DNA of 64,000 nt from Kingdonia uniflora. Its lineage: Eukaryota; Streptophyta; Magnoliopsida; Ranunculales; Circaeasteraceae. This document shows, one piece after another, positions 32,870 through 43,624 of the stretch. Position 1 is the first letter of the stretch. Each line of letters starts with the position of its first letter. The translations under genes were made by a program, and so were the position numbers. The notes beneath the pieces were generated by a model. It was not told the DNA's origin. It did no database searches and worked only from the letters and a program-made list of their open reading frames with translations. The stretch covers positions 248,001 to 312,000 of the forward strand of contig JACGCM010001752.1 in the NCBI GenBank assembly GCA_014058105.1, given 5' to 3'.

Positions 32870-33560
32870 GTAATAAATATGTGTACTATGTCTCTAATAT
32901 GTGTACTTCTCTAGTGGCTTACCCTATTTCATCTAATGTCTAATGTCAATAAAATTTGGTCTAGAAGCATACCTTTAAACCAACAAGGTGACAATCCTGT
33001 AATACCTTCAACATAAGCATTCTTCCAATCTAGTTTAAACCTGCAACTGTAAAACATGTATAAAATATAAAAAACACACAAAACCTACAACTGTAAAGCC
33101 ATACTAAATTAAAGCAAGCATTAATAACCTGAATTTTCAAAGATAGTAAAACCTGCAACTATAGAAGATGCAAAAAGATAGCAAAATCTGTAACATATCA
33201 CTACCACCCTAAAATTTCATATATAGTAAAACCTGCAACTTCAAACCACACAAACATACACACAAACATGCACACAAACACTTTAACATAAATATACCAC
33301 AACCACAACCATTAACAAAGGAGTTTAAGTCTTCAAGCATAAATAGTAATTGTGAGATTACACACCAAATTAACATTAAAAGATGCAGTCAAGGTCTGAA
33401 CTACCATAATCCCCAAGAAAAAGCAACTGGAAGCATCACACAAACAGAAAAGTACTTAGTCTTAAAACTCAACAAAATGAACTTCTAGGCTATACAAAGC
33501 CTCAAAGCTTGCAGGTCCTAGTTTGGTAGTTCTTCTTGTAAGGGTTTATAACCCCACTTG
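32870..33560. other. MULE inter-gene spacer
   Basis: AT-rich, with a recurring AAACCTGCAACT motif (about 33041, 33149, 33227 and neighbours) that gives a loose repeat. Lies between the converging 3' ends. No gene seen. Confidence 0.5.
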
Positions 33561-33561
33561 T

Positions 33562-34117
33562 CTAAGATCCTTGAATTGAAACATTTAGTGTTATTGCAGT
33601 CCTTCTTGTTCTTCTATTTCCTCTCACAGTAGTTGTTCCAGTTACCCTATCTTTTTTCATAGTAGTTGTTCCAGTCCCTTTATCTCCCTTCACAGTAGTT
33701 GTTTCAGTCTCTCTATCTCCCCTCATAGTAGTTGTTCTAGTCCCCCCGCCCCTAGCATTTACAGTTGTCCCTCTTCCAACATTTATAGTTGTCCCCCTCC
33801 CATTATTTATAGTTGTCCCCCTCAAAGCATTTATAGTTGTCCCCCTGCCTAAACCATATCTCCCAATTGGTATACCATTTCCCCTTTTAGCATTTACAGT
33901 TTTCCTCTACCCAGTATTTACATTTGCCCCCTCCCAGTATTTACAGTTGCTCCCCTTATAGTATTTGAAGTTGTCCCCCTGCCTTTAGCATCTTTCCCAA
34001 TTGGTGTACCATTTTCTCTCCCTCTACCACCTTTAACAGTTGGTATAGCTGGTGGAATGCCAACATTTTGCATGTGTTGTGCCCTGTGACATTCAGTATC
34101 AACTCTACTCCTTATTC
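33562..34117 (-). repeat. Tandem-repeat 3' end of the MULE transposase gene
   Basis: Minus-strand coding repeats: an about 33-bp unit with CATAGTAGTTGTTCCAGT, four times (33615-33750), and an about 27-30 bp unit with TTATAGTTGTCCCCCT, at least four times (33755-33860), reappearing at 33895-33985. In one frame they give RGTTxNxGRGTT, a low-complexity Gly/Arg/Thr tail; in another GQL-rich peptides. Probably the disordered C-terminus of the transposase. Confidence 0.7.
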
Positions 34118-37100
34118 CTATTTCAGCAGGAGTCTTACAATTTTTGGAGGACCTTTGCATACCTTTTTATTATGTCCAAAAGCCCCACATTTGCCACATT
34201 TCCTCTGCACCACACTAGTCTCATCTTCTCCTCTAATCCTTACCTTTCTTGGCCTTCTAGGACCTCTAACTAATGGTGGGGGAAATACTGCATATGATGG
34301 TTGTAACATATAGTAAACACTTGATAAAATACATGGATATATGGCATGAATCAATGGCATATATAAAAATAAAAATAAAAAAATGTAGTAAACACTTTAT
34401 TCCAGTCAACATATAAAATACATGGATATATGGCATGAATCAACATATAGTAAACACTTTATTTATTTTTCAAAACCCTTGATAATAAAATAAATAAATA
34501 TATAACTTTACTTCATTCCAGTAAGATGAATCATCAATGACATGAATTGGTTCTTTGTAGGTAGCCACATAAGAAGACACTCTATGGTATTCACTACAAA
34601 ATTTGAGAAAAGTAAGAATCCAAACAAAGAGAAGTAAGTATTCAAATACAATTTCATGTACATGAAAAACCTAATAAATAAAAATTAATCAAAGTAGTGC
34701 TTACTCAATCCAAGGTCTTCTCATTTTTTTTATTTGACTCACTGCATAAGTACATGGCAAACCTACAACTTGCCACTCTTTGCATTGATATTCATGCCTA
34801 TTAAGGTTAAACTTCCACCTTGACCAATTTTGAGCAATTGCAATAAATGATTGATCAATTGTTTTCTCAATCATGAACTATCCATACTGATTACAAATTT
34901 TTATAATATGCTCAACTACCCTTGGAAACAAACCTAGAAATGAACAACTAATTAAGTGATCATTTAAAAAATAGATTATAAAATTATAAATGAATAAATA
35001 AAATTATGCCCTGTTGATCCCATTCTGTAGCTTTAAGCCTCCTATCATATATCAACTTTATAAGCATCAAGTTCAAGCATTCAATAGCCTTGTGTAGGGG
35101 CTTGTCTATGATCTTGAGGATCCAATTATTGAAGGACTCAGTGAAATTGTTGGTAATATGTTCACACTTTGAACTAAAATCAAAGTGTGACCTTGCCTAA
35201 TACTCATATGGTTCTCTATGCAGGCACTCATATGTAGCAGGATCTGTTAATAATAACTCATCAAGAAATTTCTTCTTATCAGACTCTTTGAATAACTTTT
35301 CAGCTCCCCATGCTAAATTTTCCAAGTGTATACCCATGTGATACTTCTTCATGTTTTTGTACATATGCCTAAAGTAATATCTGCGATTTGCATTAGGAAA
35401 TATCTCACCAATAGCCTTTATCAACCCTTTTTGTCTATCAGAGATGAAGGTCAACTTGGCCTTATGTAAGTTTTGATGGGGCTGTAATATCTCAAGAAAC
35501 TTCTTCCAAGTATCAAAGCACTCAGACCCGCAGAAGTAAACAGTAATTTGGAATATACCATTGCTTCCATCCAAACCAATAATTGATAGACAAACACCCC
35601 CATACTTCCCCTTCAAGAAGCATCCATCTATACCCAAGACTAGTCTACATCCTTATAAAAATCCCTCAATAGACCCCTTGTATGCTATGCAAGTGGCCAT
35701 CCATTAGTTTGTAGCAAGATCAAGACTATAAATGGCTATGCTACCAGGGTTTGCAAGTAAGACTTGGATAGTTAACTCTGGCCTAATGGTGTAGGCCTCA
35801 TCATAGGATCTTACAATCTGCTCCATGTAGATAGACCATGCATTCTAAGCTGTGTAATAGCTTATATCCACACCAAATTTAATCCTTATTGCCTCTTGAA
35901 CATCAAATGGCCTTGTTGTTATGACATTTCTAATTTGTTGTTCAACCTCATTAGCAACCCACCCTGTATTGGTTAACTTGTTGGAGTCCTCAGCCTTGCT
36001 CCTACATGTGTGTGTTAGATTACTTGTTTTCTTTAACTCAAATGTGTGACCATCAGGTAGCCTTCTAGCATACAATAACTACTCACAGTTTTCACCACTG
36101 CACTTGTATCTTAGCCTATAGTCTTCATTTTGGATATGATGGAATTCAATATTATTTATAATAACACACTTCCTGATGTACTGCCTTACCTCATAGATAG
36201 TACCCTACAACATCCCAAACTATCAACACTTCACTTTCTTGAACACTAATGATATTTTATGTATCCCTTGCAAAATATATCAACTCTTCATCTACTATAT
36301 CTATGTCCTCTTGTGTGGGCCCATCATTACCATCTTGGGAAGTGTGAGTACTGTAATGACCTCCTCAGCTTATAAGCTATCTGGGTCAATCTCTCGGTTA
36401 TCCCCTACCCTATTAGGCACTTGTAAAGTCTCACGAACTGCAGAAGTAATTCCAATTTCTGGTGTCTCATCCACCTTATCTTCTTCTGTGATGATGATGT
36501 CACCATCACTATCATAAATGGCTGGCAACTCATCTAACTCCTCCTCAGGAAGATCACTAGGTCTCAACCTCATCTTCCTAGGTGCTTTAGCTTGTTCACC
36601 CTTTCTCTTTTGTAAATTCTCTTTTTGTTTTTATTTTCCTTTCCCTTTTTCTTTGTTTTTTTCTTTGTCTCCTCATGCAGAAGCCCCAGTTATTTGTACT
36701 TTATCTTGCTGCTTTCCTTTCCCAACAGGTTTGTTTGTATCTTTTTTGTTAATTTTCTTAGTCTTTTTTGCCTTTTTTTCTTTGCCCTAGTTTACCACAA
36801 TCAACAACTGGATTATACGGCCCACCATTTTTATGCTCCTCATACATGGATTAGTTACCAAATACCTCATAGACTAGACCCCCAAATCCAAGACTTATAT
36901 CTAGTGCCTTACATAACCCCATAATATCATCCAAGGTCATATTGCCAGTTTTACTTTCAATTGAATTACTCATGTCATCATCTGTTGGTCCACTCATATC
37001 AGTGCTTCTAGAATAACCATAATCCTCCTCTGAATAACCATAATCCTCCTCTGAATCAATAGTTAACCTTTTCAGATCAACCTCAACATACACATGGTGA

Positions 37101-37237
37101 TGGGTTACATGGTCAACTCCATTGTTCTCATCCAATGCTTCATCATGTCCTGGGTAATTGAAGTAAAAGTGTACATCACCAACCCTTTCTACATCACTAT
37201 ACTCCCATATTTTTATCAAGTCGGTATCAGTCTTCAC
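34118..37237 (-). pseudogene. MULE transposase (mudrA-like)
   Basis: Binds TIRs and moves the element. From 37237: N-terminal part FYFNYPGHDEAL, an acidic stretch with a duplicated SEEDYGY, a Lys-rich low-complexity part (36790-36600). Next comes the MuDR DNA-binding region (36075-35845: KKTSNLTHTCRSKAEDSNK, TGWVANEVEQQIRN, PFDVQEAIRIKFG), then the MULE catalytic domain (35637-35197): MGIDGCFLKGKYGGV with the first Asp, LTFISDRQKGLIKAIGEIFP with the second, RYYFRHMYKNMKKYHMG. A worn SWIM finger HEYQCKEWQVVGLPC is at 34710-34810, and a CCHC knuckle CGKCGAFGHNKKVC at 34160-34215. Several stops and at least three frame changes. About 1,000 codons in all, normal for mudrA-type. Confidence 0.88.
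37011..37055. repeat. 21-bp coding duplication in the MULE transposase
   Basis: TAACCATAATCCTCCTCTGA occurs twice in a row, coding SEEDYGY twice. Confidence 0.85.
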
Positions 37238-37806
37238 AGGGTAGTGCTTACCTTGGAAGAGGGTGCTAATATCAACAATATTCCCTACTGGAATCTCTTC
37301 CTACATCTTACCCAAAGTCTTAAAGAAATACTCCATCAGAGTTATAATTAAAATTTGGTCACCATCAACCTGATTATACCTATGGGAACTGCCATTTAAA
37401 TACAAGTCATGGTGTACTCAATTACTTCCCAGGGATCCTGCCACTCCCCACCCCAGTGTAGTATCATATTATTTGTACTCACCCTGATCAAATTGGAAAT
37501 TGCAAAAATGTAAAATAATTACAAATAAACCCCAATTTTATACAAACACTAAATTTTTAAAAAAATATAGACAAAAAAACATTTAATGGTACAAAAATGT
37601 AGACAAAAAAGCAAAACCCCCAAAATGCAGATAAAAAAAGAAAAGAAAAACCCAAAGTGAGACTACCCCAGACAACCCCAAATTGTTAACAAAACCCAAG
37701 ACAATAACTTTTAAACCATAATTTTTTTTCAAATGTGTTTCCCACTATTGTGTTCCCCAAATGCATATAAAATGGAGAAATAGGGTTTATGCACTCATAT
37801 TTGGCC

Positions 37807-37902
37807 AGAGAGTCAGAGAGAGAGAGAGATGAGCAATTAGGATCCTTTTAGGAATGATGATGCTGTAGAGAGAGAGAGAGAAAGAAAGAGAGAGAGAGAG
37901 GC
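37807..37902. repeat. GA-rich microsatellites upstream of the MULE transposase
   Basis: Two (GA)n runs (37814-37828 and 37866-37902) in the transposase 5' leader, between TIR and start. CT/GA runs in leaders are common in plants. Confidence 0.8.
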
Positions 37903-38061
37903 AATTGGTTCCTTTAAGCAAGTTCACAAGTAACTTCTTTTAAGCAGATGGGGTTGGTGTAATGGGGGAAGAAAAACTTTCCCGCTCAGTTCCCTATTTC
38001 ATCACAGCCGTCATAGTTACCGACCAAGTCCAACGGTAGATGGTTAACACGTGTTGGGAAC

Positions 38062-38255
38062 AAGGGTACTTTGGGCATTATCAAAATTGGCTTCTAGTCA
38101 ATTATGGTCAAAATGAGTCAACAGAGTCAAAGCTTGGTTCAACCGACTATTAATGGGTCGACCACAATATTTGGCACATGTGGTGGTGGTGGTGGGAGGG
38201 GGGGGGGGGCAATCACAAATATCCTTACTTAAATGGGGAGAACACTAAAACACCC
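38062..38255 (-). repeat. MULE right TIR
   Basis: Inverted copy of 29373-29492 plus 31965-32020. Contains G12 (38198-38209) next to a GGT run (38180-38194). Confidence 0.85.
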
Positions 38256-39385
38256 TTAATTTTTTTAAAATTCCTCTCCATCCATATATGACCAACCACA
38301 GGGCAGAAAGCTGCTTTGAGAAGATGAGTAACATAATCTTTACTACTAAGACTAATCAAAGCACTAACCTATGACTGAAGAGAGCCAACTTGCTTGTGAA
38401 TGTTGCACCTGTGCATGTAGAATAATAACCCATATACCTTGAGCAAGAATACATTGCATGAAAATGTGACTTTTACTTTCTCCAGGAACTCCACATAAAC
38501 TGTATTGAGCCTGATCAAGAACTCTCATATGAACTAATTTGCTATGAGTTGTAAGGTTTCCCTTAATTCTCTTTAGGTTGTAAGGCCGCTTCTTAGTGTA
38601 CTCTATTTGTTCCATGGGATCTCAACCCATTCAACTACATCTCTCCTTGGCTTAATTTTATCATAAGTAGCAGATAATGAGCATATACATCCTTTGTAGT
38701 TGTCCAAATAATATCATAATGACCACTTCTCTTCAGTTGTACATCCTTCAAAGGTAATATAACATTGTCACTGAGCACACCTGCTGTATGGTGGGGTATA
38801 CACCAATATTCCCCATTCATAACAAAACTTGATAGCTTTGCATTCAGATTTAAGGTAGAGATGAATATGTACTCATGCTGAAACTTGTCAATTAAAATGC
38901 CACAAGGGTGCTATAGATATTTTCAATAACTTTTATTTTCTTCATTACCAATAAGATGCAACAAGAGCTCTTAGCAATAACTTTTATTTTCTTCATTTCC
39001 AATAAGATGCAACAAGAGCTCTTAGCAATAACTTTTATTTTCTTCATTTCTAATAACTTTTCAATTAAAATTCCAGACCCATGAGCTCTTAGCAGGAATA
39101 CTAATCTCTCAGAAGTTTCTATTCTTCATCAGATTAGGCTCCACTCAAGTAACCCAAAAATTATTTTGCTTAGTAGCTATTCTGCAAGTATGTCTTAGAA
39201 TAGAAGTTAGATTCCAGGATTTAATGCATTTCAGCCTTAGTCCACCTTCAGATTTTGAATAATAAATGTCACTCCACTTCACATGGGACTTTTTACAACT
39301 ATCAGCATCTCCTTGCCACGTACTTGGCTTTTAGTTAGTGTAAACAAGCCAACTTTAAACTATTGCTTATGCCATTTCTATCCTT
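38256..39385 (-). pseudogene. LINE zf-RVT region, copy 1 of a tandem duplication
   Basis: Minus strand: a stretch upstream of zf-RVT with FVLNGEYWCIPHHTAG, LPLKDVQLKRSGHYDIIWTT and YAHYLLLMIKLSQGEM (38890-38635). Then the zinc-binding RT-associated domain: LTTHSKLVHMRVLDQAQYSL, CGVPGESKSHIFMQCILAQG (38560-38420). This is the C-terminal half of a plant L1-type ORF2. The RT core itself is absent; a degraded WNLASILRH-type linker lies near 39210. Nearly the same sequence recurs at 57046-58104. The piece ends at the duplication junction, about 39380. Confidence 0.82.
38925..39050. repeat. 51-bp tandem repeat in LINE copy 1
   Basis: AATAACTTTTATTTTCTTCA starts at 38925, 38976 and 39027, a 51-bp period, 2.5 copies. 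The duplicate at about 57715-57790 has one unit fewer. Confidence 0.9.
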
Positions 39386-39392
39386 CACAGGG
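39378..39392. other. Junction of a 3-kb tandem duplication
   Basis: LINE sequence (ATTGCTTATGCCATTTC) passes straight into the middle of a copia RT (ATCTTTAAACCACTTAC). The first side continues differently in the second copy (CATGCCCTTTCACCTC at 58096-58111), and the copia side has its own upstream in Copia E (27458). Only weak similarity at the join. Confidence 0.75.
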
Positions 39393-39958
39393 ATCTTTAA
39401 ACCACTTACAAAAATGAGTTTAATGGCTACCAAGTATCCTTTGCAGGTTGATGATATCAAAGAACCTACTTGCTTTACACAAGCTTCCTCAAATCCTAAC
39501 TGGCGACTTGCTATTAATGATGAACTCAATGCACTCATCAAAAATGGAACGTGGACACTCGTACCATTGCAACCATACATGAATATTATGGGATGAAAGT
39601 AGGTTTTTTTGCTTAAAGCGCAAGGTCGATGGATCTCTTCAACGATATAAAGCACGTCTTATTGCTAAGGGGTTTAATCAGTAAGAAGGACTTGACTATG
39701 GTGAAACATTTAGCCCAATTGTGAAGCAGTGCACCATTCGTATTATTCTCTTTATTGCACTTATGCATCAATGGCCAATTCGATAGCTTAACGTTCACAA
39801 CTCATTCTTACATGGTGTATTAAATGAGGAAGTTTATAAGAAATAACCTCATGGCTTTATTGATCAATAATGTCCAACTCATGTTTGCCATCTTCACAAG
39901 TAACTTTTTGGCCTGAAATAGGCCCCTCGTGCATGGTATTCTCGACTAAGCTCATACA
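39392..39958 (+). pseudogene. Copia F reverse transcriptase start (duplicate of Copia E), left part
   Basis: Closely follows 27458-28015: GIFKPLTKMSLMATKYPLQV, TCFTQASSNPNWRLAINDEL, GTWTLVPLQPYMNIMG, then frameshifted. There is no 5' LTR, gag or integrase ahead of it, because the copy begins at the duplication junction. It is cut at 39958 by Gypsy D and goes on at 55705. Confidence 0.88.
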
Positions 39959-40715
39959 TGTAGTGGACTAATTCTGGGATTCAAACTTAGCCTTTAAACC
40001 AAATGTGTCTAGAACACTCAAGAATAATAAAAAATAATCAACAAGATAATTTAGCGCAGAAAACCTTTGAATAGGTTAAGAACTATGACCTCTCTTGAGG
40101 ATTTGAGAAAGTGAAGATGATCTTATTGAGGTTGCTAACTTATTACAATGAGCGTTCTGAGTATGTAGAATTTCGGAGTAAGGATTCTTCTATATATAAT
40201 TGCCTATCTATAATCTGTAGTTCTCTGGTCCTATATATAGGTCTTATAATATAACTGCTTGATGACCATTAAGATTCTTAATGGTGAATGTTATAAAGTA
40301 GATATAAGATATTCTTTGACCATATAATGTATCTTCCTGACCTCTGTTGCTGTATAATGGCTCTATTGATGACTGTACACTTGCGTAAATCCAACTGTTA
40401 TTGTGGAGGTCGAAAGCGATGACTCGAACTGAGGAATATTGAATATATTTTTAGTAGTGTTTTCTGTATGTTGATGAGGTCAAGGATGAGGCTTTGAGTC
40501 TGAGATACGAAATAAGCTATTACAAGACGGCTCTCAACCAATAGCACGAGTAGTATCAGGGATGAGTGGTATTGGTTAAGAAACTCGTATTGCTTGTGTT
40601 TCCTAATGTTGTTATCTTGTTTATATCTGTGCCACGTGCTTTGTTAGTGTGGTCAAAAGTTTACATGTTGATCGAAGATGACGTGTGAGTCTGAGATGCG
40701 GAATAAGCTACTATA
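39959..40715 (-). repeat. Gypsy D 3' LTR
   Basis: 757 bp; direct copy of 54945-55699. Confidence 0.92.
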
Positions 40716-40716
40716 A

Positions 40717-40728
40717 CCGTCCCCTCTT
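40717..40728 (-). promoter_or_regulatory. Polypurine tract of Gypsy D
   Basis: Minus strand AAGAGGGGACGG, beside the 3' LTR. Confidence 0.8.
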
Positions 40729-41056
40729 ATTCAATAGTACGAGAAACATCGTAGGCGAATGGTATTGGTTGAGAAGTGGCATTAATTGCCATAGTTCATA
40801 TCTGAGACTCATTTCTAATGTAAATTTAGAAGTTTCTTGTTCGTGCCTTTTAGGTTTCCCAGAACTAATGGTTCTAGTCAATGTTATTTTATGGGGAATC
40901 TTGCTAATGTTGGAAATTTGGAGAGTCACCTTTAATGCTGACCGTAGTATAATGAGGATCTTGATTTGTGTATGATGAACCAAGTCTTCTTCTTGGATTT
41001 TCTTATGTGTTTCGCTGTGGTAAACTGTCTTACTGTATTTCTGAGTGTTAGAGAAC

Positions 41057-41395
41057 ATGGTGACGACATGGACTCAGGCTCGGGAGTCTAGGATTCGGAA
41101 GAAGATGGATGAACTGCGTATCAAGTAATTTGGATATCAACCGGTGCATCTTCCAATGCTAATTCCTATATCTCCCACCTACCATCATATGTCTTATGAA
41201 GAAGTGATGGAGGCGGGGGATGATCATTATCAAATGGTACATTTTCACTATAAGCTAACATCTGAGGTGGAGTGCAGAAATGGTCTTTGGTTGCTAGCGG
41301 AGGAGGCTGTGACAACTGAAGATGAAGCGGCAGGTGTTCGTCCGAGAGAGTTTCATCGATACCCTTCTAATGAGTGGGTCTTGTTAAATAAGTAA
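41057..41395 (+). pseudogene. Short antisense ORF 1 of Gypsy D
   Basis: ATG at 41057: MVTTWTQARESRIRKKMDEL, a stop, then FGYQPVHLPMLIPISPTYHH, EEVMEAGDDHYQMVHFHYKL, and a short end at 41395. The MV-T start, the FG block followed by a P-Y--M block and the F-HY(K/Q)L block match the short ORFs of Gypsy C (9087 and 9888) in order and spacing. No domain recognised. No TATA box seen close upstream. Confidence 0.5.
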
Positions 41396-42132
41396 GGCCT
41401 TTCGTTTGTCCCTAGTATGCGAGGTGGAGGTTATGGTAGAAGAGGTGGCGATGATGGAGGGAATCATTTTAATCCATAGACCATTGATTTGGGCTATGAA
41501 GAAGATCTTTCATCTATGATTTCAAGTTCTAACAATTTTCTGGATCTTACAGCATAAAATCAGGGTGTGGAAGTTGATTTAGTTTTTCATCATCTTCCCT
41601 GTGAACTGCTATAAACAATTTGAACTATAACTTTGTAAAGTAATCTGTTGGAATTATTTAAAACATTTTGTTATCTTTAAGGTATTCTGTAAGAAATATC
41701 TTTGAACTAATGAAATGTCGATGTTCTGGTATTTTGTTTCCTAGTATCGAGCTTATTTGTGCAGTTTTCTGGTATAAAATAGGAGTCTGTCAATAAGAAT
41801 TAGTTGTGATGGGGTATGATGGGGAAAAATGAGCTGTAAAGAGTTCCGTGTGCATGATGGCAAATGGTAATAATAGGTGTGCTTCGAACTATGAGGAAGG
41901 GTTGATATTGATCTGTAGGTTCTACTGCTGGATTTGCTTGATCTTTGTATGTTGCCATCTTTATATTTGCTTGTATATAATATGAGGAGATATTTCATAC
42001 TATGGAAAGAATGACGTGTCACAATATTCTGTATTTGATGAGGATATTTTGCTGTCCCAAAAATTTTCTCAAAATATTTTTCTCAAAAAAATCTCTATGG
42101 TGATCTGGATTTACAAAGATCTTCCTTGTGGC
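41396..42132. other. Spacer in Gypsy D antisense region
   Basis: No supported gene. Gly-rich frame fragment MRGGGYGRRGGDDGG at about 41420-41465 follows the first short ORF and may be its former tail. Confidence 0.4.
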
Positions 42133-42141
42133 TATAAGTAG
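42133..42141 (+). promoter_or_regulatory. TATA-like box ahead of short ORF 2 of Gypsy D
   Basis: TATAAGTAG, 78 bases before the ATG at 42211 and 24 before the in-frame-independent ATG at 42157. Confidence 0.35.
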
Positions 42142-42210
42142 TGATTCCTTCCTGTTATGATTTGCATAATTTGTAGGGATAATCTTGCTCTAAAGGTAGT
42201 GTGTTTAAGC

Positions 42211-42363
42211 ATGGTGAGTACTCATTCTCAGGAAACTCAGCAGGCAGCAGATGGTCATTTCCATATCAAGGTTGCTGAACTTCGTGAACGATATTTTTGT
42301 CGATTGCCTTATGATGTTGTACTTCCAGAGTGGCCATTGAATCTGGTCGGATTAGATGATTAA
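42211..42363 (+). CDS. Short antisense ORF 2 of Gypsy D, about 50 codons
   Basis: MVSTHSQETQQAADGHFHIK, VAELRERYFCRLPYDVV, LPEWPLNLVGLDD, stop. The opening MV-T and RYFCRLP...(V/L)PEWP echo the MVRT...RYFGKL...VPVEP of Gypsy C ORF 2. Uninterrupted in its present form. Unknown function. Confidence 0.4.
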   Translation: MVSTHSQETQQAADGHFHIKVAELRERYFCRLPYDVVLPEWPLNLVGLDD

Positions 42364-42825
42364 GGTAAGTGTGTAGAGTATGATCGCTTTTTCTGGTGTG
42401 ATATATTTTCGAGGTCGTTGCCAAGTGCCACAGTATGAGAACTGACTGTTCGAGAGCTCGCATGTGACAAGATCGCTCAAGTGGATGCAAGGGAAAAAAA
42501 TGGAGAGATAATTCTGTATAGGGAGACATACCATCGAGGTTGATTTAAATGTAACTGGTGAGCTCGAAGTGTGAGAGCTCGAGCTCGTACGAAGTATTCT
42601 ATTTTTAGTATTCTGTGTCGGAACCTAAGTAAATGTAAGGTGAAGAATTTTGAGAGAATAAAGTAATGTGATGTCTCGATCTGCTTGAATAAGAATAAAG
42701 TATTATGGTTTACTCTTTGTGTACGGATATTATGGGAGACAGTTGTAAGATTTTAACAACTGTATTAATATCTTTGAATTTTGAATATTGATATATTTTA
42801 GGAAAGTTGTACGATCATGGTAGGG

Positions 42826-42833
42826 TATAAAAG
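42826..42833 (+). promoter_or_regulatory. TATA-like box ahead of short ORF 3 of Gypsy D
   Basis: TATAAAAG, 46 bases before the ATG at 42872. Confidence 0.4.
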
Positions 42834-42871
42834 TAAGATGATTGGTCGTTTGTATTGTGTTTAAGGAAGAG

Positions 42872-43150
42872 ATGCAAACTTGTTTAATGGCAGACAATAA
42901 GGACAGACGTGATGACGGTAGACGCGATTACAGAAGTTATGATGATGTCTTTAACCGAAAAGACGTGCCTGTAGAGATAGTAGGGGTGATTGACACGTGT
43001 CTGAAGGAGCTATCATTTCACAGACTGAGGGAGAGTATAAAAATATGCCTCTCTCTCCCTCATAAATTATATACAGCTTTAGAGAGAGAGAAAAGTGGTG
43101 TAAATCTTATTTCTAAGGAGAGGAAAGGTTTGAGCTCTGAGTATGATTAG
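42872..43150 (+). CDS. Short antisense ORF 3 of Gypsy D, 92 codons
   Basis: MQTCLMADNKDRRDDGRRDY, SYDDVFNRKDVPVEIVGVID, ELSFHRLRESIKICL, then a tail that runs over the next promoter-like region and may not be real coding. Charged, no domain known. A second TATA-like TATAAAAATA at 43036-43045 lies inside its 3' half and is a candidate promoter for the large antisense gene. Confidence 0.4.
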   Translation: MQTCLMADNKDRRDDGRRDYRSYDDVFNRKDVPVEIVGVIDTCLKELSFHRLRESIKICLSLPHKLYTALEREKSGVNLISKERKGLSSEYD

Positions 43151-43213
43151 AGAAGGAAATCTTCATCATGCGATAAAAAACTATCGGGGAAGCGACGGGA
43201 GCGCTCAATCTCG

Positions 43214-43624
43214 GTAAGACGTCTGGGCAAAGCAGAAGACTATTATTTTTCAAGTACAGGTTAATAATATAAAACTCTGTCTGTTTGATTTGCTTTGCAA
43301 TCTGGATGATATTTATAGTAATCTGTTTGATATGTGTAGTAACATGTTTGATGTGTAGTAACCTGTTTGGTATGTGTATCTTATAATGTATGGGATTTGG
43401 ATTTTTTTGAATGAATATGAGAGAGCTTGAGTTATAAATTTTTTATATATGAACAGACTGTAGAGAGAGAAAAATTTTGCTTGAAGGAGAGGGAAAATTA
43501 AAATGATTGATTTTTTTTAATTTTGGGAATTTGTAATATAGGCGTGTTGACTAGGCAAAAGGTGGGTTTGTTTTGTCTCTATGCAATGTAGAGATAATGA
43601 TAAAATATATTTCTATATATGTAG
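43214..43624 (+). other. Probable leader intron of the Gypsy D antisense gene
   Basis: Donor CTCG|GTAAGACG at 43214, acceptor CTATATATGTAG ending 43624; 411 bp. Same position relative to the coding start as the 719-bp candidate intron of Gypsy C. Confidence 0.45.

Larger units (their letters stand above)
29373..38255. mobile_element. MULE: MuDR-type DNA transposon with two convergent genes
   Basis: Ends are inverted repeats: left GGGCGTTTGTG..., right (reverse complement) GGGTGTTTTAG..., both followed by CATTTAAGTAAGGATATT. The TIR runs about 170-190 bp per side. Left and right flanks TTAAAATTT and TTAATTTTT form a 9-bp target duplication with two mismatches, as for Mutator. The empty site is visible in the duplicated copy near 57040-57055. 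The element carries a mudrA-like transposase (-) and a zinc-finger gene (+) transcribed towards it. A solo LTR sits in the left TIR. Without it the element is about 6.4 kb. Confidence 0.88.

Noticed and set aside
36518..36924. Phe/Ser-rich plus-strand ORFs resembling membrane proteins
   Set aside because: They are the antisense shadow of the Lys-rich part of the MULE transposase; poly-Lys codons read backwards give Phe and Leu.
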